From Szabonella sp046295215 (GTDB lineage: Bacteria > Pseudomonadota > Alphaproteobacteria > Rhodobacterales > Rhodobacteraceae), in assembly GCA_046295215.1 (NCBI GenBank), contig JBKBNP010000019.1, positions 11,585-75,584 on the forward strand: DNA of 64,000 nucleotides. The letters run 5' to 3'. Both the position numbers and the translations under genes were made by a program. Below are positions 43,294 to 51,284 of this stretch, in pieces. The notes below the pieces were generated by a model. It made no database searches and was not told the origin of the DNA. It saw only the letters and a program-made list of their open reading frames with translations. Numbering within the stretch: the first letter of the stretch is position 1; every line of letters begins with the position of its first letter.

Positions 43294-43307
43294 TAACCAG
43301 ACAGTTA
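43294..43307. promoter_or_regulatory. Inverted repeat, possible TetR operator
   Basis: TAAC and GTTA form an inverted repeat around a six-base centre, 29 bases upstream of the CoA-transferase start and 210 bases from the divergent TetR start. Its place fits control of the catabolic operon. Operator function is inferred. Confidence 0.35.
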
Positions 43308-43444
43308 TCAATCTAGGCGGGGAAAGGATGGTTCCACAAGGCCAAAATCACCCCACCTTCTTCCACAGTCGATGCCGGACTGCTGAAAGCGGCCCGGTGC
43401 AGGGCTGCCTTCGCCGGGACGATCCTGCCGCACCGGGTTGGACT

Positions 43445-43473
43445 TTGACGCCAAGCGCTGACAGGGTGTATCC
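43445..43473 (+). promoter_or_regulatory. Candidate promoter of the second TetR gene
   Basis: TTGACG, a 17-base spacer and GTATCC make a -35/-10 pair ending 43 bases before the regulator start. The -35 match is good; the -10 match is weak. Confidence 0.35.
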
Positions 43474-43516
43474 GGACAAGAACAAGGCCGGGCTTCCGAT
43501 GCCGCAGGAGATTGCC

Positions 43517-44173
43517 ATGGACCCAACATCCGACGACGCAGGCAAGGCATCAAAGCCCCGCATCCGCGATGCAGAGGCCACAAAAGCCCGTATCCTCCAA
43601 GCTGCCAAACGCGAATTCGCCAAGAACGGCCTTGGCGGGGCACGGGTCGATGTGATCGCGGAAAAGGCGAAAGCCAACAAGCGGATGATCTATCACTATT
43701 TCGGCTCGAAGGAGGGTCTGTTCCAGACCGTCCTCGAAAATGCCTATATCGACATCCGGACCGCCGAGCAGGAACTTAACCTCGACCATCTCGCCCCGCG
43801 TGACGCGCTGGAACGGCTGGTGGGCTTCACCTGGGACTATTACTTGCGAAACCCCGAGTTCATCACGCTGGTGAACAGCGAAAACCTGCATCATGCCCGG
43901 CACCTCAAACGGTCCGAAGCGGTCAAGGTCTACAGCCGCCGCTTCGTGTCCATGGTCAAGACGATACTTGACCGGGGTGTTGCGGCCGGCGTTTTCCGGG
44001 GCGGGATCGACCCGGTGCAACTCAATATCACCATCGCCGCGATCGGCTATTATTACCTCACCAACCGCTATACGGGAGCAATCGTCTTTGAACGCGACCT
44101 GATGACGAAAGACGCCCTGCAAGAGCGGCTTCGGTTCAACACGGAAACCATCCTGCGGCTGGTTTCGGCCTGA
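43517..44173 (+). CDS. TetR-family regulator, divergent from the CoA-transferase operon
   Basis: The N-terminal HTH is clear: KARILQAAKREFAKNGLGGARVDVIAEKA and the NKRMIYHYFGSKEGL stretch, the classic TetR signature. The C-terminal region (NLDHLAPRDALERLVGFTWDYYL, then NPEFITLVNSENLHHARHL) resembles the RutR-like branch of TetR regulators, many of which sense small acids. ATG at 43517 follows AGGAG by six bases. Length 218 aa. It probably represses the CoA-transferase operon until its acid or CoA-ester ligand appears. Confidence 0.85.
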   Translation: MDPTSDDAGKASKPRIRDAEATKARILQAAKREFAKNGLGGARVDVIAEKAKANKRMIYHYFGSKEGLFQTVLENAYIDIRTAEQELNLDHLAPRDALERLVGFTWDYYLRNPEFITLVNSENLHHARHLKRSEAVKVYSRRFVSMVKTILDRGVAAGVFRGGIDPVQLNITIAAIGYYYLTNRYTGAIVFERDLMTKDALQERLRFNTETILRLVSA

Positions 44174-44184
44174 CAGACAAATGG

Positions 44185-44201
44185 CGGATCCCGCCGATCC
44201 G
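44185..44201. terminator. Hairpin between tetR and the DUF1217 gene
   Basis: CGGATC and GATCCG pair around a five-base loop in the 31-base gap between two converging genes. No T-run follows, so it may slow transcription from either side, but termination is not proven. Confidence 0.35.
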
Positions 44202-44204
44202 GGG

Positions 44205-45005
44205 TCAGCGGCCGGCGGCCTGCAACAGTTGCAAGGCGCCCGCAGCCGAGGAAAACCCCACCGACATCGACTGCACCTCGGAGCGCAACAGGAAGTTTCG
44301 CAGCAGTTTTTCCATCTTTGCGGGATCGGTGAACTGCGCAACGCTCTGGTCGCCATAGGCCCGGCCGACCTTGTCTCGAAGCTCCCCAAGCTGGCGATCC
44401 AGATCCAGCGCGGCGAAAGAGGACGGCAGACCAAGCGCCTTTTCAAAGACCCGCCGCAGCGGGGCGTTACCCATGACGGTGAACCACTTGGTTTCATCGG
44501 TGACATCGCGTCGGGCGAGCCGCGCGATTTCCCGCTCGGCGTTGAGCGCAAGGCGCAGGTCGTCATTCCTTGTTCCGACCGCCTGTTCGAATTGCCGCTC
44601 GCGATAGTCCTTGAGGATGCCATCGGCGAAATCCGACAGTTTCGTGCGCGGGGTCGAATAGTCCCCGAACCCGAATGCCGATGAAAAGGCGCGATACTGC
44701 TTGTCGGCCAGACGGTTCGCCAGCGCCCTGTCATTGAGCGTGCCATCCTCCAGCACCTTTCGGACGAAAAAACTGTTGTTGATGTCCGCATCCAGCCCGA
44801 ATGCCCCGAGGGCCACGCGCAACAGCCGACGGTCCGAAACAAGTTCGGCGGCTGTCGTGACAGAGCCGATCTTTTCACGGAAATACGCCTCGTCGCGCTG
44901 GCGTTGCGGCGCGGCGAGGAATGTCCGGGTCTGCTTGTCCATCGTGCGCTTGAGAAAGCTCCAGCCCGCAAGACCGCCCATGGGGATGATCGGGGCGAAA
45001 CTCAT
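44205..45005 (-). CDS. DUF1217 flagellar protein
   Basis: The 266-aa protein has the DUF1217 character found in Alphaproteobacteria flagellar loci: SFLKRTMDKQTRTFLAAPQRQRDEAYF and FREKIGSVTTAAELVSDRRLL at the N-terminus, with VALGAFGLDADINNSFFVRKV following. It is helical, without signal or membrane segment. The start overlaps flbT by four bases, so it ends the flagellin-flaF-flbT operon. Its molecular function is not known to me. Confidence 0.8.
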   Translation of the reverse strand: MSFAPIIPMGGLAGWSFLKRTMDKQTRTFLAAPQRQRDEAYFREKIGSVTTAAELVSDRRLLRVALGAFGLDADINNSFFVRKVLEDGTLNDRALANRLADKQYRAFSSAFGFGDYSTPRTKLSDFADGILKDYRERQFEQAVGTRNDDLRLALNAEREIARLARRDVTDETKWFTVMGNAPLRRVFEKALGLPSSFAALDLDRQLGELRDKVGRAYGDQSVAQFTDPAKMEKLLRNFLLRSEVQSMSVGFSSAAGALQLLQAAGR

Positions 45006-45406
45006 CCCCGATGGGCAGCAAAGAGCCGCTCCTCCCTCGGCAGCAGGCTGCGCAGTGCCTTGAGCGCAAGGTAGTGGTTGCCCTCCACCACCCCAGCCGT
45101 TGCCTGGGCCAGCAGGGCGCGGCTGTCCGCATCGGTCAGCACCTGGCTCAACTGTTCGATCCCGCGCAGGAGTTGCAGATGCGCCTCGTCCGGGTCGGCA
45201 TCGCCGGACAGCACGAGCTGTGCGATGTAGCAGACGCGCCGGACCGGCGTATTCACCTCCTCTGGATGGATCGCATCGCGCAGCCGCAGGATATGCGCAT
45301 TGGGCGTCATGATGGCGAGACGCGACCGCCGCTCGCCATTCTCGATCACCGCCCCATTGATGAGAACACGCTCATGTGGCCCGAGCTTCAGCACCAACCC
45401 GGTCAT
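45002..45406 (-). CDS. flbT: Flagellar biosynthesis repressor FlbT
   Basis: FlbT post-transcriptionally lowers flagellin expression; in Caulobacter it acts on the 5' untranslated region of flagellin mRNA. The protein begins MTGLVLKLGPHERVLINGAV and has IENGERRSRLAIMTPNAHILRLRDAI, the FlbT core. Length 134 aa is typical. The stop overlaps DUF1217 and the start overlaps flaF by four bases. The target in this window would be the flagellin leader at 47396-47545. Confidence 0.95.
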   Translation of the reverse strand: MTGLVLKLGPHERVLINGAVIENGERRSRLAIMTPNAHILRLRDAIHPEEVNTPVRRVCYIAQLVLSGDADPDEAHLQLLRGIEQLSQVLTDADSRALLAQATAGVVEGNHYLALKALRSLLPREERLFAAHRG

Positions 45407-45783
45407 TTGCCGTCTCCGGTCATGCCGCGAAGGCCGCGCATGATGGCGGTATTGATGTCGATCAGAACATCGACAGATGCGCCCTCCTCCGCGACCTTGC
45501 GGCTGTGGGCGACCGTGAATTCATGCAGGTAGAACAGTTGCGCCCTCAGGCTTGCCGGCAGCGCATTGCCGGGGTCGGCGACATCCACGGCCAGTGTGCG
45601 CCACAGCCTGTCATTTTCATGCAGGGCCGCGACAAGGGCCGGGAAATCCGCCTCGCGGGCGCGGGACGCCAGCGTGAGGCGACGGGTCACCCGGGCGAAA
45701 AGGTCATATTCGATGGTGCGGGAACTGCGCAAAGGCGCATCAGGGCGGGCATAGGCATCAATTGCGAGGGAAAAGGAGGTCAT
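45403..45783 (-). CDS. flaF: Flagellar biosynthesis regulator FlaF
   Basis: FlaF helps flagellin translation and secretion in Alphaproteobacteria and acts opposite to FlbT. The 126-aa product shows SFSLAIDAYARPDAPLRSSRTIEYDLFARVTRRL, the standard FlaF N-terminus, and ends with DVLIDINTAIMRGLRGM. It follows flagellin by 76 bases that include a strong hairpin, and overlaps flbT by four bases. Confidence 0.95.
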   Translation of the reverse strand: MTSFSLAIDAYARPDAPLRSSRTIEYDLFARVTRRLTLASRAREADFPALVAALHENDRLWRTLAVDVADPGNALPASLRAQLFYLHEFTVAHSRKVAEEGASVDVLIDINTAIMRGLRGMTGDGK

Positions 45784-45821
45784 CGGAGATCCTTCCGGGG
45801 TGTTGATCTGTCAAGGGCGGT

Positions 45822-45850
45822 CACGGGGGCGCGGATGGCGCGCCCCCGTG
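45822..45850 (-). terminator. Strong stem-loop between flagellin and flaF
   Basis: A perfect 12-bp GC-rich stem (CACGGGGG half) closes a five-base loop, just after the flagellin stop on the minus strand. No T-run follows, so it is more likely a partial terminator or a 3'-end stabiliser than a full stop. It would let flagellin be made in excess of FlaF and FlbT from one transcript. Confidence 0.5.
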
Positions 45851-45859
45851 GATCTGGCC

Positions 45860-47395
45860 TTACCGGAAGAGCGAAAGGATCGACTGCGGCGACTGGTTTG
45901 CGATGGAGAGCGCCTGGATGCCAAGCTGCTGCTGCACCTGAAGTGCCTGGAGCCGGGCCGAGGCCTCCTCCATATCCGCGTCGACCATGGCCCCGATGCC
46001 GGATTTCAGCGCATCCGACAGCTTGCCCACGAAATCGTTCTGGATCTCGATCCGCTTCTGCGCCGAACCGAAGGCCGCCGCGGCGTCGATGGACCGGTTG
46101 ATCATCGTCTCGATATTGTCCAGTGCCGCCGTTGCGCGCGCGGATGTCGACACATCGATGCCATCGAGCCCGAAAAGCCCCCCCGACGCAATTCCACCGG
46201 CATTGCCGACGGTCGTCAGGGTCATGTCGGTTGCCGTATCGTTGTCGATCTTCAACTGCCACGCACCGGCGCTGTTCTTCGCCACCTGGGCGGTGATGCC
46301 CGCAACGCCTTCGCTGTCGATTGCCGCCTTCAGGCCGCGTGCGACATCCTCCATCGATTCCTTCGGCCCTGCGACATAGGTGTAGGTATTGCCGCCGAAG
46401 GAAACGCGGTAGCCGTCACCGTCATTGACCGCAGCGACGCTGTCGAAGGTCACGTTCTGCGCGCGTTCGTTGATCTCGCCCGTGGTGACCGTGACAGCGG
46501 TTCCGTTGAGTTCGGTGATCTGGGTGCCCGCTGCGGCACCGCCGAGGCCACTGATGTCCACCGCCGCCCCGGTGAAGGCACGCGCCGAAGTGATCTCGAC
46601 CGTGGCGCCGGTGACAGATGCGGTCATCCCCTCGATCCCGAGCGCATTGATGCGCCCCGCGAGAATGCCGGCCGCGACATCCTGATCGTCGGTCGCGCCG
46701 CCAAGCTCCCCCGCCGCGAAACTGAAGGACACCCCGCCGACCGAGAAGGTCGCCGCAGCGGTGCTGTAATCGGCGCCGGTCGCCATCGTGATGATGGCGG
46801 TATTGCCCTGATTGTTCAGCGCATTGGCGGCAGGATCACTGACCGTCGCATTCGGCGTCAGAACTGTGCCTGCCCCGTAGACACCTGCCCCGGCGGTCAG
46901 ATCCTGACGGTTCACGGTGATGTTGGAGGCTGTCACCGACCCGTTCGACGCGCGGTCAAGCGAGGACAGGATATTCACATCCGTCGTGCCCTTGATCATG
47001 TTCAGGCCGTTGAACTGGGCCGCCCCGACAACCGATCTGATCTGGTCCCGAAGCACCGAAATATCCGTCTGGATCTTGGCCCGGTCCACGTTTTCTTCCT
47101 GTGCGGCAACGATCTTGCCCTTGATCTCGGTCAGCAGGTCCGTGACCGTTTCCGAGGCCTGGCGCGCCACCGAGATGGTGGACGAACCGAGCGACAGGCT
47201 GTCGGAAATCCCCTTGAACCCTTTAACGTCGCTTTCCATCACCTTGGAAATCGCCCAGACGGCCGCATTGTCCTTGGCGTTCGCAACGGATTTCCCGGTG
47301 GAGATCTCGTTCTGGATCTTGCCCATGTTGCTGTTGATGCCCTTGAGCGTCTGCAAGGCCACCATCGCGCTGTTGTTGGTCAGAATCGAAGACAT
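45860..47395 (-). CDS. fliC: Flagellin
   Basis: Flagellin polymerises into the filament. The conserved D0/D1 N-terminus reads SSILTNNSAMVALQTLKGIN then LSLGSSTISVARQASETVTDL, and AAQFNGLNMIKG is a standard D1 motif. The C-terminal helix includes IEIQNDFVGKLSDALKSGIG and ARLQALQVQQQLGIQALSIA, ending QSILSLFR. The variable centre (residues about 190-380) is long, giving 511 aa. ATG at 47395 is used: AAGGGA lies upstream and the family start is fixed. It leads flaF-flbT-DUF1217. Confidence 0.97.
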   Translation of the reverse strand: MSSILTNNSAMVALQTLKGINSNMGKIQNEISTGKSVANAKDNAAVWAISKVMESDVKGFKGISDSLSLGSSTISVARQASETVTDLLTEIKGKIVAAQEENVDRAKIQTDISVLRDQIRSVVGAAQFNGLNMIKGTTDVNILSSLDRASNGSVTASNITVNRQDLTAGAGVYGAGTVLTPNATVSDPAANALNNQGNTAIITMATGADYSTAAATFSVGGVSFSFAAGELGGATDDQDVAAGILAGRINALGIEGMTASVTGATVEITSARAFTGAAVDISGLGGAAAGTQITELNGTAVTVTTGEINERAQNVTFDSVAAVNDGDGYRVSFGGNTYTYVAGPKESMEDVARGLKAAIDSEGVAGITAQVAKNSAGAWQLKIDNDTATDMTLTTVGNAGGIASGGLFGLDGIDVSTSARATAALDNIETMINRSIDAAAAFGSAQKRIEIQNDFVGKLSDALKSGIGAMVDADMEEASARLQALQVQQQLGIQALSIANQSPQSILSLFR

Positions 47396-47426
47396 CTTTA
47401 GTCCCTTCATTTTGCCTGCGCTTTGC

Positions 47427-47457
47427 GCCCGGCGGTTCGGGCCATCCCCGGATGGCC
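47427..47457 (-). promoter_or_regulatory. Two overlapping stem-loops in the flagellin leader
   Basis: GCCCG...CGGGC (47427-47442) and GGCCATC...GATGGCC (47440-47457) share bases 47440-47442, so they cannot form together. They lie 32-62 bases before the flagellin start, in the untranslated leader. FlbT regulates flagellin at this level in Caulobacter, so this could be its target. Structure is predicted by eye only. Confidence 0.4.
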
Positions 47458-47545
47458 AAAGGGGCATTCTTGCCAATGCGGGCCCGGATTGCTCCGCCCG
47501 CGCCACCCCGGTTCGGGATGCAGGGCCATTGATGCGCGCCATTCG

Positions 47546-47560
47546 CTAACGGTTGGCTAA
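47546..47560 (-). promoter_or_regulatory. CtrA-type box upstream of flagellin
   Basis: On the minus strand TTAG-N7-TTAG lies 150 bases upstream of the flagellin start. It matches CtrA half-site spacing with one change in each half. A GG-N10-GC pair that could be a sigma-54 element lies next to it but is weak. Confidence 0.5.
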
Positions 47561-47614
47561 ACGTGCAAGGCCGGAACCGATGAACTGGAAAGGATTTTAG
47601 ACAGTTGCGCCCGG

Positions 47615-47956
47615 TCAGGCACGATGGGCGAGGAGGCTTTCGTCGGGGCCGATCACGCTGGCCTGACCCTTGCCGTCATAGGTGCGCGTCCCTGTCCGGG
47701 CATCCCGGATTTCAGTCAGGCGCCGACGCGCCGCGCGGATACCCCGCGCCGACGCCTCAAGGCACGCGGCATTTCGCCGGGCAAGATCCTGCAACCGGCG
47801 CAGCGCCGCGGCTTCCGGGGGGTGGGCGATCCTGCTCAACGCCTCTTCCATGCGCAGCGACAAGGCGGCAAGGCTTGGCAGATCCCCCTGCCGCAGCGCA
47901 GCGTAGACGTCCTCGAGGACCGTTTCCAGCGGGTCCGTGCTGGGATCACCCGACAT
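47615..47956 (-). CDS. FlgN-like export chaperone
   Basis: The 113-aa protein is helical, with VLEDVYAALRQGDLPSLAAL and MEEALSRIAHPPEAAALRRLQ, then LARRNAACLEASARGIRAARRRLTEI and a TYDGKGQ end. This is the FlgN pattern: a coiled-coil chaperone that escorts FlgK and FlgL to the export gate. Identity in this family is low, so confidence is moderate. The gene overlaps the FlgJ-like gene by 11 bases and follows it on the minus strand. Confidence 0.7.
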   Translation of the reverse strand: MSGDPSTDPLETVLEDVYAALRQGDLPSLAALSLRMEEALSRIAHPPEAAALRRLQDLARRNAACLEASARGIRAARRRLTEIRDARTGTRTYDGKGQASVIGPDESLLAHRA

Positions 47957-48257
47957 GTCCGCCCTCCCCCTGACGCGCTGTCAATGCCTGGAACAGGCGT
48001 TCCGCCAATCCGATGCCGCCGGCCTTGACCATCGCCTTTGCCTGCTCATTGCGCAGAAAGGAGGAAAACTGTTCCTCGCCGATACCGCCTCCGAATTGCG
48101 CTCTGGCCGCGCCAAGCCCTGCATGTCCCAGCATTTCCGCCAGGAAGGCGGCTTCGAGTTCTTCGGCCTTCCGGCGAAGCTGGCCGGACCGGACGCTCCT
48201 GTCATCGGGTGCAGGCCCCTGCGGCATGGGGCGGGATGAAGGCAGGATCGGGATCAT
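47946..48257 (-). CDS. FlgJ-like rod-binding protein (N-terminal domain only)
   Basis: The 103-aa product has RRKAEELEAAFLAEMLGHAGLG and the IGEEQFSSFLRNEQAKAMVK block, the FlgJ N-terminal rod-capping domain. There is no muramidase domain; the transglycosylase role is probably filled by the SltF-like protein at 13.7 kb, as is usual in Alphaproteobacteria. ATG at 48257 follows AGGA by seven bases. Divergent from fliK. Confidence 0.8.
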   Translation of the reverse strand: MIPILPSSRPMPQGPAPDDRSVRSGQLRRKAEELEAAFLAEMLGHAGLGAARAQFGGGIGEEQFSSFLRNEQAKAMVKAGGIGLAERLFQALTARQGEGGHVG

Positions 48258-48300
48258 CGGGTTTCCTCTCGACGTGACCCGCGCAGTATCGCGACCGCCG

Positions 48301-48315
48301 GTAAACAGCCGGTAA
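48301..48315 (-). promoter_or_regulatory. Degenerate CtrA-like site between the flgJ-like gene and fliK
   Basis: TTAC-N7-TTAC on the minus strand keeps CtrA spacing but each half differs from TTAA. It sits in the gap between the two divergent genes. It is the weakest of the boxes. Confidence 0.3.
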
Positions 48316-48377
48316 CCAGTTGCCGCAATATTGGCCACCAGCGGGTTTTGAAAACGGCAGAAGCCGGAGAAGGCGAC

Positions 48378-50558
48378 ATGACGGAAATTACACAATGGCT
48401 GCCTTCGATGCCGCCCGGGCTGACAGCGGCCGGATCATCGCAGGTGGATCCCTCGAAAAGTATTGATTTCATGTCGTTTATTGACGCATCGGCATCCCTG
48501 TCGCAAAGCTGGCCGGTGGCAAATGCCGTGCCCCCCAACCTCGCGGACGCCGGTGCCCTCTTGCAGGGAGTGGCGCGCGAATCGGGTCGGGCAGACCCCG
48601 AGAGGGCTCCGAAGCTCCGGTCCCGGATTCTGAGCAAGGACATATCATCGGAGGCAACGAAGAGGCAGGCCACCGAAGGATTGCGGTCTGAAACGATCGC
48701 CACCCCCGGGCCGGTGGTGGAGAGGCGGGCCGTTTCCGAAGGCAGGGAGGCTTCTCGCACAGCAGGCGCTGCCGCCACGGAGATGCTGCATTCATCTGCC
48801 CCCCAACATCCGGAAAGCCTCCCCGCACAGCCTGCGGAACAGGCACTCACGCCTTTCGATGAGGCCGCGATAGCCCCGGTGCGACTGCCCGTCCCCGAGA
48901 ATCCCCCCGCGCCCGCACGCTACCCCGCCCCCGACGCGCTGCGCATGCTGACAGGATCCGGCGCGGAACGTTTCTTGGAGGCGCGGGGCTCCGATGGGGG
49001 GGCTGCTCTTTCAAAGGATGCCGGTACGGATATGGGGCGCGATTTCCTGCCGACGCCCACAGTCGGGGCGTTCAACCCAGCCACTACACTCCCCTTGACG
49101 GTTGTCGGGGCCTCTCCCGGCGCGGGCAGCACCGCCGACACCGGGCATGGATCCACCGCCGGCGCCCCAAGCATCGCGACGGGCAGAAAGGCAAGCGCCC
49201 CCGCCATGATCGGGCTGACCCGAACCGTGGCGGCATGGAGGGCAACGCCACCCGCCCCCGCCTCCATACCGGGCGACAGCCCGACCGGCGCACCCGGCCC
49301 AACCGGCATCCGGCACCTGATCGCCGGGGCCGTTCCGACGGACAGGGCAAACGATCCCCAAATGTCCGGACGGGCCGGGCCAATTCTTCCCGAGGGATAT
49401 TCCGACCGGGACGCCAACGACGCCGCATCGTCGGATGCAACCTCCTCGACATTCAGGGCCGGAGCCGTCGATCCGGGCAGATCCGCGCAAGGATGGCCCG
49501 ATGCCGTGGAACAAGGGCCAAGGCTGGCATCGGATGAACCGGAAATGGCACATGCGGCGGGCTCGGAAAACCAACCCACGTTTTCCCGAGCGCTGATGGG
49601 CCGGGCCGTGCCCGAGGGAGCGGCGGCCTTGCCGACCCGGCGTCTGACCTCCGGCATTCCTGACCCCATGAATGCCGCAGTGACTTTTACACCCATTGCT
49701 GCGCAGCCGGGGCATGATCCGGCAGAGTCCGCAGGGCTGGAAGCCGCCATGCCAAAACCATCGCGCGGCGGTGTGTTGCCATCGCCGCAGCCCCGCAACA
49801 TCCCGACAGCCCTGCCCGGCAAGGATGCAACCGGCGCCAATCTGCCCGATCCGGCAGGCGCCGGGGGACAGTTCACCGGCGATGCGACAGGAACCGTGAA
49901 ACCGTCCGCCCCCGCGGAACCGGATGCGGAACCGGCGCAGGCAATCCGCGCCGGTGCTGATGCACATCAGGACGGACGCGGGCCAGAGACCGCAGCCGGG
50001 ACGCAGACAGCTACCCTGCCACCAGCCATGCCAGCAGGATGGCCGCAGACCGAATGGCTGGCCTTGTCCGCGATTGCCACCGGCTCGGAAACCGGCACGC
50101 CGGAGCGGGCCCCGACCCTGTCCATCCCAGCGCCCCTTGCGCCGGTCATCCATCACTTGCCAGTGCCGATCCATGACCTTCCCCGCGTGATCGGATCGCA
50201 AGGCGCATCCCCTTCGGGCGTGACAGAGCTTTCGCTCGCACCCGAGGAACTGGGCAGACTGCGGATGCAGATGGCCCCCGACGGAGATTCGATCCGGATC
50301 GTCCTGTCCGCAGAACGTCCGGAAACGCTCGATCTCTTGCGCCGGAATGTCGAGCAGCTTGCCGCCGACCTGCGCCAGATGGGATTCGCGTCCTCGTCCT
50401 TCAGCTTCTCCGGCTGGGGCGGCAGGCCACCTGTTGCCCCCCCCGCTGCCCCGGCCGAAGGCCCCGCCACCTCCGATGCAGCGGTGAATCTTGCCGCGTC
50501 TACGGTTCACCCGACACCGGCCAGCGCCCTCCCACAGGGGCTGGACCTCAGGCTCTGA
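48378..50558 (+). CDS. fliK: Flagellar hook-length control protein FliK
   Basis: FliK measures hook length and tells FlhB to switch substrates. The 726-aa protein is low-complexity, rich in Pro, Ala and Gly for most of its length, as FliK proteins are. The C-terminal conserved domain is clear: VTELSLAPEELGRLRMQM followed by GDSIRIVLSAERPETLDLLRR and VEQLAADLRQMGF. ATG at 48378 is close after GGAGAAGG. It precedes flgD by 16 bases. A run of eight C residues is at 50437-50444. Confidence 0.9.
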   Translation: MTEITQWLPSMPPGLTAAGSSQVDPSKSIDFMSFIDASASLSQSWPVANAVPPNLADAGALLQGVARESGRADPERAPKLRSRILSKDISSEATKRQATEGLRSETIATPGPVVERRAVSEGREASRTAGAAATEMLHSSAPQHPESLPAQPAEQALTPFDEAAIAPVRLPVPENPPAPARYPAPDALRMLTGSGAERFLEARGSDGGAALSKDAGTDMGRDFLPTPTVGAFNPATTLPLTVVGASPGAGSTADTGHGSTAGAPSIATGRKASAPAMIGLTRTVAAWRATPPAPASIPGDSPTGAPGPTGIRHLIAGAVPTDRANDPQMSGRAGPILPEGYSDRDANDAASSDATSSTFRAGAVDPGRSAQGWPDAVEQGPRLASDEPEMAHAAGSENQPTFSRALMGRAVPEGAAALPTRRLTSGIPDPMNAAVTFTPIAAQPGHDPAESAGLEAAMPKPSRGGVLPSPQPRNIPTALPGKDATGANLPDPAGAGGQFTGDATGTVKPSAPAEPDAEPAQAIRAGADAHQDGRGPETAAGTQTATLPPAMPAGWPQTEWLALSAIATGSETGTPERAPTLSIPAPLAPVIHHLPVPIHDLPRVIGSQGASPSGVTELSLAPEELGRLRMQMAPDGDSIRIVLSAERPETLDLLRRNVEQLAADLRQMGFASSSFSFSGWGGRPPVAPPAAPAEGPATSDAAVNLAASTVHPTPASALPQGLDLRL

Positions 50559-50574
50559 AAAAGGAACCCCCGCA

Positions 50575-51237
50575 ATGGACGCAACCTCCGCCTCGTCATG
50601 GTATCAGGTCCAGCCCGGCACGACCGGCAATGAAACGCGCAAGCCCATCTCGTCGGATTTCGACACATTCCTGAAAATGCTGACCACCCAGATCCAGAAT
50701 CAGGATCCTCTCAATCCGATCGAGTCGAGCGATTTTGCCGTTCAACTGGCGACGTTCTCGGGAGTGGAACAGCAGACGAGAACGAACCAGTTGCTCGAAG
50801 GGCTGGAAAGCCGGTTCACGCTGTTGGGGATGGCGCAGCTTGCGGCATGGGTGGGGCAGGAAGCCCGCCATTCCGGGCCGGTGGCTTTTGACGGCGCGCC
50901 GGTGAGCGTGGTCGTGGACCGCAATCCCCGCGCGGACCGGACGGTTCTGGTGGTTGCCAATGCCTCCGGGACGGTGGTCGGGCGCGAGGATCTCGACCCG
51001 GCGGGCGGCGAATTCGACTGGGAGGGAATTTCGATCACCGGTGCCCCCTTGCCCAAGGGCACATACCGTTTCACGCTGGAGCATTACCGGGGCGAGGAGT
51101 TCCTCGGAACGGGCGTCGTGCAAAGCTACGGCAGGATCCGCGAGGCGCAAGGCGGGCCGGCCGGAAACCGCCTGATCCTTGAAGGTGGCACCGTGCTGGA
51201 CGCTTCCGAAATCACGGCGCTGCGTCTTGCCCGCTGA
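50575..51237 (+). CDS. flgD: Flagellar hook capping protein FlgD
   Basis: FlgD caps the growing hook and guides FlgE. It has DFDTFLKMLTTQIQNQDPLNP and the IESSDFAVQLATFSGVEQQ block, the FlgD N-terminal signature, then a FlgD/Ig-like domain with DFDWEGI-like and LPKGTYRFTLEHYRG sequence. ATG at 50575 has AAAGGA upstream; length 220 aa is usual. It ends the second flagellar region. Confidence 0.95.
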   Translation: MDATSASSWYQVQPGTTGNETRKPISSDFDTFLKMLTTQIQNQDPLNPIESSDFAVQLATFSGVEQQTRTNQLLEGLESRFTLLGMAQLAAWVGQEARHSGPVAFDGAPVSVVVDRNPRADRTVLVVANASGTVVGREDLDPAGGEFDWEGISITGAPLPKGTYRFTLEHYRGEEFLGTGVVQSYGRIREAQGGPAGNRLILEGGTVLDASEITALRLAR

Positions 51238-51284
51238 CCGGGCCTTGTCTGCCCCGGCGATTGCGGGATAGCGTCCGCCCGGAC

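Noticed and set aside
24499..44204. Mobile element as carrier of the accessory block
   Set aside because: No integrase, transposase, tRNA or flanking direct repeat was seen at either edge.
47396..47560. Sigma-28 promoter for flagellin
   Set aside because: A TAAA-like element upstream lacks a matching GCCGATAA partner, so the match is too weak to report.
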